Assembly (NCBI RefSeq): GCF_000383955.1
Contig: NZ_KB913013.1
Location: forward strand, 3,367,694 to 3,431,693
Length of the DNA: 64,000 nt
Direction of reading: 5' to 3'
Origin: Rudanella lutea DSM 19387
GTDB taxonomy: Bacteria; Bacteroidota; Bacteroidia; Cytophagales; Spirosomataceae
In this document: positions 9,001 through 17,211 of the stretch, piece after piece
Layout: every line of letters begins with the position of its first letter
Position numbering within the stretch: position 1 is the stretch's first letter
Program-made: the position numbers and the translations under genes
Notes under the pieces: model-generated
Databases searched by the model: none
What the model saw: only the letters and a program-made list of their open reading frames with translations
What the model was told of the DNA's origin: nothing

Positions 9001-9699
9001 ATGAATGCCGCCGAGGTAAAGAGACAACTCATGGCCCTGCAACAGCCTGAACGAGCGTCGTTTGTGGCCCGGTATTTCCAGACTGGGCCGGGCCAATACG
9101 CCGAGGGCGACCAGTTTCTGGGGTTATCCATGCCGCAACAACATGCTATAGCACGCCAATTCCGTCAGTTGCCTATGGAGCAAACGGAACAACTGGTGCG
9201 CGATAGCTACCATGAATGCCGGATGGTTGGGTTGCTGATATGGGTTCAACAAAGCCGAAAAGGTGGCCCCGTGGCTCAAACCGAAATTCTGGAACGGTAT
9301 CTGGCGAGCGTGGCATGGGTAAACAACTGGGATCTGGTCGATTCGAGCTGTCCGGCTATTGTGGGAGAGGCCTTGCTGAACGAAGACCGATCGTTATTAT
9401 ACACCCTGGCCGACACCGGGCATCTCTGGAGCCAACGGATAGCGATGGTTTCCACGCTGGCGTTTATCCGAAAAGGGCAACTCACCGACACCTTCGCCCT
9501 GGCCGAACGAATGGCCAGCCACCGCCATGATCTGATCCATAAAGCAATCGGCTGGATGCTGCGCGAAGCTGGTAAACGGAACCCCGAAGCCCTCGAAGAG
9601 TTTCTGCACGATCATATCCGGCAATTGCCCCGCACCAGTCTGCGGTATGCCATTGAGCGGTTCGAGCCGGGGAAGCGGCAGTATTATCTGATGCTTTGA
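9001..9699 (+). CDS. AlkD-like DNA alkylation repair glycosylase
   Basis: HEAT-like-repeat DNA glycosylase that removes alkylated purines from DNA. The 232-residue length fits the AlkD family. The AlkD active-site residues (Trp109, Asp113, Arg148, Trp187 in Bacillus cereus AlkD) have counterparts here at W110, D114 (NNWDLVDSS), R146 (LWSQRIAMVS) and W185 (IGWMLREAGK), so activity is likely retained. It stands alone on the plus strand between the ftsZ terminator and the accD promoter. The function comes from family knowledge plus the visible active-site residues. Confidence 0.9.
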   Translation: MNAAEVKRQLMALQQPERASFVARYFQTGPGQYAEGDQFLGLSMPQQHAIARQFRQLPMEQTEQLVRDSYHECRMVGLLIWVQQSRKGGPVAQTEILERYLASVAWVNNWDLVDSSCPAIVGEALLNEDRSLLYTLADTGHLWSQRIAMVSTLAFIRKGQLTDTFALAERMASHRHDLIHKAIGWMLREAGKRNPEALEEFLHDHIRQLPRTSLRYAIERFEPGKRQYYLML

Positions 9700-9787
9700 G
9701 ACATAGCTACCAGGCTGCGTGGGGTGGCTTGGGTAGTCTCTACAATCACTCTTTCGGCGATTCGCTCTTTCGCTCTTAAGAAAAGCG

Positions 9788-9795
9788 TATCTTTG
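9788..9795 (+). promoter_or_regulatory. Candidate -7 element (TATCTTTG) for accD
   Basis: Exact match to TAnnTTTG; transcription would start near 9802, about 25 bases before the accD ATG. The expected -33 TTG is replaced by TTC-type sequence, so only the -7 half is well supported. Confidence 0.5.
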
Positions 9796-9826
9796 TCGCC
9801 CCGGAACGATTCAACTACCGAAATCA

Positions 9827-10669
9827 ATGTCTTGGTTTATACGCAAAGATAAGGGTATCCAAACCCCGACCGAAATGAAGCGGGAAGCCCCCGATGGGTT
9901 GTGGTACCAGTGCCCGAATTGCAAAAAAGTGATGCACACCCGCGAGCATAAGCTCAACGCGTACACCTGTGTACACTGCAATTTTCACGAAAAAATCGGC
10001 TCGGACGCCTACTTCTCTATCCTGTTCGACGACAATCAGTTTACCGAACTGGATGCAACCATGATCTCAGCCGATCCGCTCAACTTTGTCGATACAAAGG
10101 CGTACCCGGACCGGGTGAAAAGCACGATCAGTAAAACGGGCCTGCGCGATGCCGTCCGGACGGCTTACGGGCCTATGAACGAAGCGCCGATCACCATTGC
10201 CTGCATGGACTTTGGGTTTATCGGAGGGTCAATGGGTTCAGTGGTGGGTGAGAAAATTGCCCGGGCTATCGATCATTCGCTCAATACCAATACGCCTTTT
10301 CTGATGATTTCGCGCTCGGGTGGTGCCCGGATGATGGAGGCAGGCTTCTCGCTCATGCAGATGGCCAAAACATCAGCCAAGCTGGCGCTGCTCGCCGAAG
10401 CAAAAATTCCATACATCTCTCTGCTGACCGACCCTACCACGGGGGGCGTAACGGCTTCCTTTGCCATGCTGGGCGATTTCAACATTGCCGAGCCGGGTGC
10501 CCTGATCGGTTTTGCCGGCCCGCGGGTTATCCGCGAAACCATCGGTAAAGACCTGCCCAAAGGGTTCCAGAGCGCTGAATTTGTACTTGAGCATGGCTTC
10601 CTCGACTTTATTGTTGATCGGAAAGACCTGAAAGACAAGCTGTCGAGCCTGTTGCAGATGCTGAAATAA
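9827..10669 (+). CDS. accD: Acetyl-CoA carboxylase carboxyltransferase subunit beta
   Basis: Beta subunit of the carboxyltransferase that, with AccA, moves carboxyl from biotin to acetyl-CoA to make malonyl-CoA. The 280 residues open with a four-cysteine zinc ribbon, C29/C32 and C48/C51 (CPNCKK, CVHCNF). The crotonase-like core follows, with [20 protein letters not shown] and [17 protein letters not shown], typical AccD blocks. A Bacteroidota promoter motif lies just upstream. No accA or fabF neighbour is visible here. Confidence 0.97.
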   Translation: MSWFIRKDKGIQTPTEMKREAPDGLWYQCPNCKKVMHTREHKLNAYTCVHCNFHEKIGSDAYFSILFDDNQFTELDATMISADPLNFVDTKAYPDRVKSTISKTGLRDAVRTAYGPMNEAPITIACMDFGFIGGSMGSVVGEKIARAIDHSLNTNTPFLMISRSGGARMMEAGFSLMQMAKTSAKLALLAEAKIPYISLLTDPTTGGVTASFAMLGDFNIAEPGALIGFAGPRVIRETIGKDLPKGFQSAEFVLEHGFLDFIVDRKDLKDKLSSLLQMLK

Positions 10670-10677
10670 TTGCCGGA

Positions 10678-10749
10678 GGGGAGAAGGTAAAAAGGCGAAG
10701 GGATTCATGCCCGTTTGCCCTTATGCCTTCTCCCTTTTCTTTTCTCCCC
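10678..10749. repeat. Imperfect purine/pyrimidine inverted repeat after accD
   Basis: A purine-rich left side (GGGGAGAAGGTAAAAAGG) and a pyrimidine-rich right side (CCTTCTCCC...TTTCTCCCC) can pair imperfectly. It resembles the better hairpins at 13746-13826 and 45362-45416. It may terminate accD transcription; here the next gene reads in the same direction. Confidence 0.4.
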
Positions 10750-10753
10750 GTTT

Positions 10754-11731
10754 ATGCGCCTGGTTCGTCATCCGGTTTTGTGCAATTACTACGTCACGTA
10801 TCGCTGTAATGCGACCTGCGGTTTTTGCGACATCTGGGAACGGCCCTCGCCCTATGTAACTCCCGAAAATGTGGCCGAAAACCTCCGCGACCTGCGTCGG
10901 CTGGGGGTGCGGGTGGTCGACTTTACGGGGGGCGAACCGCTGTTGCACCGGCAGCTCGACGGATTGCTGGCTGAGGCCAAAAAACAGGGATTTATTACAA
11001 CCGTCACGACCAACGGATTGCTGTACCCCAAACAGGCTGAGCGGCTGCGGGGGCTGGTCGATATGCTGCACTTTTCGCTCGATTCGCCCATTGCCGAAGA
11101 ACACGACCGGCTGCGGGGCGTAAAATGTTTCGATAAGGTGATGGAGTCGATTGCGGTGGCCCGTTCGTTGGGTGAGCGCCCCGACATTCTGTTTACCGTG
11201 TTTGAGCACAACATTGATCAGATTGGCGCGGTTTACGAGACCATCTGCAAGCCTAACAACCTCGTTTTAATCCTGAATCCGGTTTTTGCGTACAATGAGG
11301 TGGCTACCGGCGGACAGTTTTCCGACGAAAGCCTGCGCAAGCTAACCGAGTGGGGCCGCCGAAAAAATGTGTACCTCAACGACGGCTTTGTGCAGCTCCG
11401 GCGCGATGGCGGCAACCACATTGACAAGCCGGTGTGCCGGGCCGCCAGTACTACACTGGTGATTTCGCCCGAAAACAAGCTGGTGCTGCCGTGCTACCAT
11501 CTTGGTTTACAGGAGTTTCCAATCGAAGGGAAGCTGTACGACCTCTATCGGTCAACTGAGGTGCAGGAGTTGGTGGCGCTGGAGGGCCGGTTGCCGCAAT
11601 GCGAGGGCTGCGCGATCAACTGCTACATGCAGCCGTCTTTCGCCGTCGAGATTTCCAAATACTGGTGGAAAGCCCTGCCCAGTACGCTGAAGTACAACCG
11701 GATCAAAGGCACCTGGAAGTCGTTGCTCTGA
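10754..11731 (+). CDS. Radical SAM enzyme with C-terminal cysteine cluster (SPASM-like)
   Basis: The N-terminus carries CNATCGFC (C18, C22, C25), the CxxxCxxC motif that binds the SAM-cleaving 4Fe-4S cluster, followed by FTGGEPLL, the SAM-binding GGE motif. The C-terminal half has further cysteines (PVC, LPCYH, and CEGCAINC), suggesting an auxiliary iron-sulfur cluster as in SPASM/twitch enzymes. The ATG at 10754 gives 325 residues with the cluster at the usual position. A TTG further upstream lies in the inverted repeat and is not used here. No precursor peptide or partner modification gene is visible, so the substrate is unknown. Its stop codon abuts the stop of the convergent gene with no spacer. 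Confidence 0.85.
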   Translation: MRLVRHPVLCNYYVTYRCNATCGFCDIWERPSPYVTPENVAENLRDLRRLGVRVVDFTGGEPLLHRQLDGLLAEAKKQGFITTVTTNGLLYPKQAERLRGLVDMLHFSLDSPIAEEHDRLRGVKCFDKVMESIAVARSLGERPDILFTVFEHNIDQIGAVYETICKPNNLVLILNPVFAYNEVATGGQFSDESLRKLTEWGRRKNVYLNDGFVQLRRDGGNHIDKPVCRAASTTLVISPENKLVLPCYHLGLQEFPIEGKLYDLYRSTEVQELVALEGRLPQCEGCAINCYMQPSFAVEISKYWWKALPSTLKYNRIKGTWKSLL

Positions 11732-12832
11732 TTACTGTTTCAATACGGTCCGGCTCACAACACGTCCATCTACGTTTGCTTTCAAAATATACAGACCTGC
11801 GGGCAGGTTGCCTACTTCAAATGTGTGCGTATGGTCGCGTTGGGGAGTGGTGAGCTCGGCCGAGGCTACCGAATGTCCCGCGAGACTGTAAAGATGTAAC
11901 GAGACCGTTTGGGCGGCATTGAGCTGAAGTTGTACCGTGAGCTGGTGCTGCATGGGGTTTGGCGACGCCCAAAAGGCCACTTTCGAGTCGGGGCCGGTGC
12001 CCGTAACCAGGCTATTCTCCGTAGCCGGTTCGTAGGGGGGGAGGGTCGACGTTGGGCCGCCTTTATCCTGCACCCGCACCACTGTTTCGGCGTATGTTTC
12101 GCCAATTTGTACTCCGTTTCGCCACTCCCGAATCACTACAGCGACGCTGTACTGCCCGGCGCGGGTGGGGGCGTCCCAAATCAGCTGACCCGTTCGGCTG
12201 TCGAGCTTGTATGTGCCAGCGCGGACCACATCGTTTGGAAACTGGTAGGCATTAAGCGCAACGGGGGTAGTACAGCCGCTGCCCGTTGCCGCGCTGAGTG
12301 GGCGCGCAATCGCATACGATAGGCTGTCGTTATCTGCATCAACAAAACGAAACCGGAGGCTGGTGCGCTGGTTGGTGCTTACCTGCCAGAAATCGGTCGT
12401 AGGTTCAAAAACAGGGGTTGCGTTGCGGAGGTTTCCCGTGGCCTGAACCGTCGTAGACAGCACAAAAGGAGCCTCAACCGGCGGGCTGGCGTTGATGTTG
12501 GTAGTGCGGTTGGGAAGCTGGATACTCAGACGGTACACGCCCGGCCCGGCGTAGGTGTAGGAGGCTCGGTACACGTTTTCGGAGATAGACGGTTCGACCA
12601 AACGCTGACCCGCTCGCGTGAGGGTTATGGTGCTGCCATCGCCTGGGCAGAGCGGAATGGTGCTGGTTTCGGCGGGCCCCTGCGCGTTAGTGCCGTCGAG
12701 GAGCAAAACAACAGTAATCTCGTAGGTGTTGCCTGTGGTGTTGCGGGCCTGAATCTGCCCGCCGAGTAAATGCGACGCACAAGTTGGCAGGGCTAAGGCG
12801 CAACACAAAGCCCAAACGGTAACCGTTTTCAT
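11732..12832 (-). CDS. Secreted protein with type IX secretion C-terminal sorting domain
   Basis: The 366 residues begin with a signal peptide (about 1-20, ending CAS) and HLLGGQIQAR, a start often seen in gliding-associated surface proteins of Bacteroidota. The middle looks like beta-sandwich/cadherin-like repeats (RFRFVDADNDSLSYAIARPL; RTGQLIWDAP). The C-terminus has the type A T9SS tail: SPNPMQHQLTVQLQ, then HLYSLAGHSV, then LPAGLYILKANVDG and a short basic end. It is predicted to cross the outer membrane through the type IX system and be anchored or released. Its exact role is unknown. It sits alone on the minus strand, convergent with the radical SAM gene. Confidence 0.85.
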   Translation of the reverse strand: MKTVTVWALCCALALPTCASHLLGGQIQARNTTGNTYEITVVLLLDGTNAQGPAETSTIPLCPGDGSTITLTRAGQRLVEPSISENVYRASYTYAGPGVYRLSIQLPNRTTNINASPPVEAPFVLSTTVQATGNLRNATPVFEPTTDFWQVSTNQRTSLRFRFVDADNDSLSYAIARPLSAATGSGCTTPVALNAYQFPNDVVRAGTYKLDSRTGQLIWDAPTRAGQYSVAVVIREWRNGVQIGETYAETVVRVQDKGGPTSTLPPYEPATENSLVTGTGPDSKVAFWASPNPMQHQLTVQLQLNAAQTVSLHLYSLAGHSVASAELTTPQRDHTHTFEVGNLPAGLYILKANVDGRVVSRTVLKQ

Positions 12833-12931
12833 GATGTGATAGGGATTGGGAAGGAAACGTTATGTTACTAACTGCCTAACCTATATCTTTCGTATAGTGA
12901 CACTTCATTTGTTTGTTAATCGTCAGATTCC

Positions 12932-13744
12932 ATGCTTTACACCGCCGGGCAGGTTGCCCATTTCAACAAAATCAGCTTCCGTTACCTGCTTACTTCGGTT
13001 GATGATCACGTGCTGACAATCCGGCTCAATCGGCCCGAAAAAAAGAATGCATTGAGCCCACTGCTCCTCAACGAACTGGCTTTTGCGCTTGCGTATGCCC
13101 ACCACACGCCCGAGGTATGGCTGGTTGTGCTGGCGGCTGAAGGCACTGTTTTCTGCGCCGGTATGGATCTCAAAAGTCTGTCGGAAGGGAGCCGGGAAGA
13201 ACCCACGGTGCCCGAACCATCGGGGCCGGTGCGGCTTGGCGAGCTGATGGCTGGCCTGCACAAACCGTGCATTGGACAAGTGCAGGGGCCGGTACTGGCG
13301 GGTGGTTTACTGCTGGTGGCGGGTTGTACGCACGTGGTGGCAGCGGAGGAGGTCACGTTTAGTTTGCCCGAAGTGAAGCGCGGTTTGTACCCGTTTCAGG
13401 TCATGGCCAGCCTACTCGAAATTCTGCCCCCGCGTACGGTGATCGACTGGTGCCTCCGGGCCCGTGTGGTATCGGCCGAAGAGGCCCAGCGGCAGGGGCT
13501 GGTGACGGAGGTGGTTGCGGCTGCGCAACTGACAGCGGCCGTACAGGAGCTGGTGGCGGAGTTGACAGCGTTTTCGCCTACGGCCATGCAGTTTGGATTA
13601 CGGGCGTACCAGCAGCTCAAAGGCTTACCCCGCACCGATTGGCAGGCATTTCTGCACGAACAGTTTAGACTGATTCAGCAAACCCCCGACGCGAAAGAAG
13701 GAATGGCTGCATTTCTGGAAAAGCGCGCGCCGAAGTGGGAATAA
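12932..13744 (+). CDS. Enoyl-CoA hydratase/isomerase family protein
   Basis: Crotonase-fold CoA enzyme of 270 residues. Visible blocks are LNRPEKKNALSPLLLNEL, FCAGMDLKSL (oxyanion-hole region), GPVLAGGLLLVAGC (second oxyanion segment) and FSLPEVKRGLYP, which supplies one catalytic glutamate. The position of the other hydratase glutamate is occupied by a leucine (AGGLLL). The chemistry may therefore be hydratase of the methylglutaconyl-CoA type, isomerase or a related reaction rather than classic crotonase. No CoA-pathway partner is adjacent; the fadN-like gene at 18.5 kb is the nearest. It ends at a long purine-rich hairpin. Confidence 0.88.
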   Translation: MLYTAGQVAHFNKISFRYLLTSVDDHVLTIRLNRPEKKNALSPLLLNELAFALAYAHHTPEVWLVVLAAEGTVFCAGMDLKSLSEGSREEPTVPEPSGPVRLGELMAGLHKPCIGQVQGPVLAGGLLLVAGCTHVVAAEEVTFSLPEVKRGLYPFQVMASLLEILPPRTVIDWCLRARVVSAEEAQRQGLVTEVVAAAQLTAAVQELVAELTAFSPTAMQFGLRAYQQLKGLPRTDWQAFLHEQFRLIQQTPDAKEGMAAFLEKRAPKWE

Positions 13745-13745
13745 G

Positions 13746-13826
13746 AAAAAGGAGGAAGGGAAAAGGGAGGAAAGGGAGAAGGAATGCCTTTTTCCCTTTC
13801 CTCCTTTCTTCCCTTCCTCCCCTTTT
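13746..13826. terminator. Long purine/pyrimidine hairpin between convergent genes
   Basis: An almost pure purine arm (13746-13782) and pyrimidine arm (13787-13826) pair over about 37 bases around an AATG loop, ending in a T run. It fills the whole gap between the crotonase gene and the minus-strand gene ending at 13825, so it is a good candidate for a bidirectional terminator. Confidence 0.65.
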
Positions 13827-14271
13827 AATTACATTTCCGCCGGGTGTCGATAATGGCTTGTACTTTCCAGGCTCCATTGATCCGAACCAGCGTAAACGCG
13901 TTGGAGCCGCAATGGCTTTGCTGCCCGTTGTAGTAAAACGAATATGGCGTGAAGGCCGTGGCCAGATCACCGTCAATTTTGACATCGTAGGTGCCCAGTC
14001 GCTCATCGAGTGCGCCCGGCTTGGCTTTCCCGACCGAGGCTACAAACTTGCTAAAGTCATCGTCTTTGACCGATACCTGCCCCTGCCGGTTCAGTACGGT
14101 TTGTAGCCGGGCACCGGGCAAAACGGCATCCTTCAATGCGGTGGAGTCGGCTTTGCGCATGGCATCAAAAAATTGCGTGATGGCACCCCGAACAGCCGTT
14201 TCATCGGTTGCCGACTGGGCAAAAGCCGGGGCTGCTGCCAACCCCAGAAAAAGTGTAAAAATATGTTTCAT
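13825..14271 (-). CDS. Exported SnoaL/NTF2-like small protein
   Basis: The 148 residues start with a signal peptide (MKHIFTLFLGLAAAPAFAQ). A cone-shaped NTF2/SnoaL-like domain follows: AVRGAITQFFDAMRKADSTAL at the start, then alternating strands ending FTLVRINGAWKVQAIIDTRRK. Such domains bind small ligands or act as enzymes; none can be assigned here. The ATG at 14271 is preferred because it gives the signal peptide and overlaps the stop of the upstream gene (ATGA). A longer frame from 14349 would place 26 unrelated residues before the signal sequence. It is predicted to be periplasmic. Confidence 0.8.
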   Translation of the reverse strand: MKHIFTLFLGLAAAPAFAQSATDETAVRGAITQFFDAMRKADSTALKDAVLPGARLQTVLNRQGQVSVKDDDFSKFVASVGKAKPGALDERLGTYDVKIDGDLATAFTPYSFYYNGQQSHCGSNAFTLVRINGAWKVQAIIDTRRKCN

Positions 14272-14486
14272 GCAATGCGTTGGTTGCGCCCGATAATGAG
14301 ATAAAGTAAAGGCCCGATAAAAGGCAGAAACAAAATAACCAGCACCCACATCAGCTTGGTGGTCGAGTCCTGAAACGTTGCCCGAAGGGCACTCACCAGA
14401 ACGAAAATAGGAAAGAGCAAAATGAGACCAGCCACCAGTGATATGGTAGTGATTTCAGTAAATCCGATACCTCCCAGAAAAGCCAT
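14268..14486 (-). CDS. Small membrane protein with PLDc_N-like domain
   Basis: A 72-residue protein with two hydrophobic segments (about 12-33 and 45-64) separated by a short polar loop. It matches the pattern of the PLDc_N/YxlE family: a C-terminal WVLVILFLPFIGPLLYLIIGR block, found as a single-domain membrane protein or at the N-terminus of cardiolipin synthases. It has no catalytic HKD motif. Its stop overlaps the start of the downstream SnoaL-like gene by four bases, so the two are probably translated together. Its function is unknown. Confidence 0.78.
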   Translation of the reverse strand: MAFLGGIGFTEITTISLVAGLILLFPIFVLVSALRATFQDSTTKLMWVLVILFLPFIGPLLYLIIGRNQRIA

Positions 14487-14677
14487 GTTGTTTACGTTAA
14501 AAGGTGGAAAAAGGGTTTAAAGTTGGAGAAGTAAGCGCTCAGGGCAGGCGGTGAGCGTTCGGTATCGAAATCTGTCCAGTTCGTACAGCCTATCCCCAGC
14601 AACCTACAATTTTGTGCACTAAATAGCTGATCAGTAGCTGTGTAAAGGCTATGGGCCAACAAATAATCATTGGCTAA

Positions 14678-14705
14678 ATATACAAATAACTATTTGCTTG
14701 TATAT
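14678..14705. promoter_or_regulatory. AT-rich palindrome, possible operator
   Basis: ATATACAA and TTGTATAT arms flank a 12-base centre that is itself partly symmetrical (ATA..TAT). It lies about 190 bases upstream of the two-gene operon starting at 14486. The protein that would bind it is not known. Confidence 0.35.
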
Positions 14706-14733
14706 ACGAGAGGTACTGACTATATGATAAACG

Positions 14734-14772
14734 GCCGATGCCCGATACAGACAGACTGCATCGGGCATCGGC
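14734..14772 (-). terminator. Hairpin after xylulokinase gene
   Basis: A perfect 13-bp stem (GCCGATGCCCGAT with its complement) around a 13-base loop lies 20 bases past the xylulokinase stop. Only a short T stretch follows on the minus strand, so termination strength is uncertain. Confidence 0.6.
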
Positions 14773-14791
14773 GCTAAGAAATCCACTCGGT

Positions 14792-16276
14792 TTATGACTG
14801 AGTCGGCAAGGCTCCCAACCAACGCTCGTAGGCTTCGCGGTAAGCACCGTGCGCGCGGGTGTCGGGCTCGATGGTTCGGGTTACGTGCAGCCCCGCAAAG
14901 GCCTCAGCGTAGTTTTTGTAGATCCCAGCACCAATACCGGCACCCCGGGCGGCACCCTGCGCCCCATCGGTGTTGTACAGCTCAATTGTACAGCCGCTCA
15001 GGTTGGCCAGCGTGTCGCGGAAGAGGGGGCTCAACATCATGTTGGCCTCGCCCGCCCGAATCGTGCGGAGTCCCACGCCTACCTGCTGCATGACTTCCAT
15101 GCCGTAATACAGCGCAAACACAATGCCCTCCTGAGCTGCCCGAAGCAGGTGCGGCAGCCCGTGCCGGTTTAGTTGCAGTCCATGAAACGATGCGCCCAGA
15201 TCCTGGTTGGCCAGTACGCGCTCGGCACCGTTGCCAAACGGCAGGCAACTCAGCCCGTCGGCACCCACGGGTGCTTGCAGGGCCAGCTCGTTCATCTGGT
15301 TGTAGCTGATGCTTTTTTGCAGAAGCGTGTTGCGAAGCCAGCTGTTGAGAATTCCCGTTCCGTTTACACACAAGAGCACGCCATACCGAGGGGCCTCTGG
15401 TGTATGGCTCACGTGCAGGAACGTATTTACGCGCGATTGCGGGTCGTACTGAGCCCGGTCGCTCACACCGTACACTACGCCCGACGTACCGGCCGTAGCG
15501 GCAATCTGCCCGGGCTCTACCACATTGAGCGATAGGGCATTGTTGGGTTGGTCGCCCGCCCGGTAGGTTACGGGCGTACCGGGCGCCAGGCCGAGTTCGG
15601 CCGCGGCCTCAGCTGTCAGCTCACCTTGCGGGGCAAACGTGGGCCGGAGGGGCGCCATCAGCGATGCATCGAACCCAAAATAGTTCATGAGCATATCGGC
15701 GGGTTGTCCGTTTTGGAAGTCCCAAAGGGTTCCTTCCGACAGGCCTGAGGCTGTGGTCACAATCTCACCGGTCATGCGGGCGGCCAGATAATCGCCCGGC
15801 AGCATAAACTTGTCGATTTGGGCGTAAACAGCCGGTTCGTTGGCTTTGACCCAGGCCAGTTTGGCGGCCGTGAAGTTGCCCGGCGAGTTGAGCAGGTGGT
15901 GCATGGTACGGTCGGCACCCAGCGCATCAAAAGCGGCTTTCCCGTACGGAACGGCCCGGCTATCGCACCAGATGATCGACGGCCGGAGCACCTGAAAATC
16001 CTTGTCGACTACCACCAGCCCGTGCATTTGGTACGAAATGCCGATTGCCTTCACGGCTTCGGGCCGAACGTTGGCTTGCTGCATAACCTTACGCGAGGCC
16101 AGGCAGGCATTCTCCCACCAACGATTCGGGTCTTGTTCGGCGAAGCCCGGCTCGGGGGCCTCAATTGCCATTTCGGTTTCGGGATAAAAAGCCGACGCCA
16201 CTACGCCACCGGTTTCGGCATCGATCAGACACGCTTTGACGGACGAACTACCCAGGTCAAATCCGAGAAGATACAT
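14792..16276 (-). CDS. xylB: Xylulokinase (FGGY carbohydrate kinase)
   Basis: ATP-dependent kinase that phosphorylates D-xylulose to xylulose 5-phosphate for the pentose phosphate pathway. The 494 residues have the FGGY two-domain actin-like fold: phosphate-1 LGFDLGSSSVKACLID at the start, SYQMHGLVVVD and WCDSRA in the sugar-binding domain, AGDQPNNAL near residue 240 with GTSGVVYGV, and DGAQGAARGAGIGAG near the C-terminus. SYQMHG is typical of xylulokinases, though other FGGY sugars cannot be excluded. No xylose isomerase or transporter gene is adjacent. It ends at a strong hairpin. Confidence 0.9.
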   Translation of the reverse strand: MYLLGFDLGSSSVKACLIDAETGGVVASAFYPETEMAIEAPEPGFAEQDPNRWWENACLASRKVMQQANVRPEAVKAIGISYQMHGLVVVDKDFQVLRPSIIWCDSRAVPYGKAAFDALGADRTMHHLLNSPGNFTAAKLAWVKANEPAVYAQIDKFMLPGDYLAARMTGEIVTTASGLSEGTLWDFQNGQPADMLMNYFGFDASLMAPLRPTFAPQGELTAEAAAELGLAPGTPVTYRAGDQPNNALSLNVVEPGQIAATAGTSGVVYGVSDRAQYDPQSRVNTFLHVSHTPEAPRYGVLLCVNGTGILNSWLRNTLLQKSISYNQMNELALQAPVGADGLSCLPFGNGAERVLANQDLGASFHGLQLNRHGLPHLLRAAQEGIVFALYYGMEVMQQVGVGLRTIRAGEANMMLSPLFRDTLANLSGCTIELYNTDGAQGAARGAGIGAGIYKNYAEAFAGLHVTRTIEPDTRAHGAYREAYERWLGALPTQS

Positions 16277-16324
16277 TTGGAGGAGGGGTTTAATTGGGGA
16301 AACGCCAGTGCCCCAACGCGGGAG

Positions 16325-16351
16325 GCTGTTTGGTCTAGCTACCCAAACAGC
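16325..16351. promoter_or_regulatory. Inverted repeat between mnmD and xylB
   Basis: GCTGTTTGG and CCAAACAGC form a 9-bp perfect stem about 50 bases upstream of the xylB start on the minus strand. A smaller CGAAAT/ATTTCG hairpin is at 16397-16413. It could end the mnmD transcript or act as an operator for xylB; the sequence does not decide. Confidence 0.35.
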
Positions 16352-16415
16352 GGATAGTGTACCAAGTGCAACCGATTGCTGGCCTTATTTATTCTGCGAA
16401 ATAACGCATTTCGTG

Positions 16416-17087
16416 TTAGGCGGGCAACACCGCACGGAGTACCGCGCGTTTGTGGGCCGGGCCGGGGTGCTTTTCGACCTGAAAACCGGCCGACCGGAGG
16501 TTACGCTGCACGTATCCCTTGGCGCAGTAGGTAGTCAGTAGGCCGCCGGGAACCAGCAAAGACGCCATGTGACTGAATACTTCGGGCGTCCATAATTCAG
16601 GCTGGCATCTGGTCGAAAAGGCATCAAAAAAAATGACGTGAAACGCCTGGGTAGCCTGAAAATCCTCCAGCCGTGTCAGGTGTTTGGTAAGGTTGAAATA
16701 GGGGGTAATGAACGTACTTTCGCCCCAGGGGGCCTCGTGCAGATGGGCCAATGAAGTGGTACCCAGCAGTTGATCGAAGTTGAGGGCGCTGGCGTCGGTG
16801 GTCGAGAGCGGATAGAGTTCAACGGCTTCGTAATCGACGGTGCGGCCCAGTTGCTCGGCGGTCTTTACCGTCAGTAGAGCATTCAGACCCGTGCCGAACC
16901 CCATTTCAAACACCCGAAGCGGCTGGGCCGAAAACCGGTCGAAGGCCGCCAGTAAGCCCAGTTCGATATATACTCGCTCCGACTCCTGCCGGGCACCGTG
17001 TACCGAGTGATAGTATTGGTCTATCTGTGCGTTGTAGAACGAGTGTGAGCCATCGGCGGTGAGCACTAACCAGCTTGTTGTTTCCAT
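16416..17087 (-). CDS. mnmD: tRNA 5-methylaminomethyl-2-thiouridine methyltransferase MnmD
   Basis: SAM-dependent enzyme that completes the wobble-uridine modification mnm5s2U34. The 223 residues correspond to the methyltransferase half of bifunctional MnmC; the FAD oxidase half (MnmC1) is absent, as in many Bacteroidota. Visible are FYNAQIDQYYHSVHGARQES (the DUF752 start), the SAM-binding EMGFGTGLNA at 61-70, and FFDAFS at 153-158 followed by PELWTPEVF. A stand-alone MnmD implies that another enzyme makes the nm5 intermediate or that the pathway uses the ammonium branch of MnmEG. It is divergent from the DUF4293 gene. Confidence 0.92.
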   Translation of the reverse strand: METTSWLVLTADGSHSFYNAQIDQYYHSVHGARQESERVYIELGLLAAFDRFSAQPLRVFEMGFGTGLNALLTVKTAEQLGRTVDYEAVELYPLSTTDASALNFDQLLGTTSLAHLHEAPWGESTFITPYFNLTKHLTRLEDFQATQAFHVIFFDAFSTRCQPELWTPEVFSHMASLLVPGGLLTTYCAKGYVQRNLRSAGFQVEKHPGPAHKRAVLRAVLPA

Positions 17088-17104
17088 AATCGTCGGTTTT
17101 AGGG

Positions 17105-17112
17105 TACTTTTG
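17105..17112 (+). promoter_or_regulatory. Candidate -7 element (TACTTTTG) for the DUF4293 gene
   Basis: Exact TAnnTTTG match, with TTG at 17078-17080, 24 bases upstream, slightly longer than the usual spacing. The leader would be about 93 bases. Confidence 0.45.
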
Positions 17113-17211
17113 TTACGATAAAACGGGAGATAAGCACCGACAACTGGCGTCGTTGCTGTCTGGTATTCATTAAGCCCAGGCCGGGCCCATTAACAATCAT
17201 TTATTACGTTC

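Larger units (their letters stand above)
14487..14791. other. 305-bp intergenic region
   Basis: No gene is seen. It holds the hairpin downstream of xylulokinase (14734-14772), an AT-rich palindrome (14678-14705) that may be an operator for the two small minus-strand genes, and about 190 bases with no recognisable feature. Confidence 0.6.
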
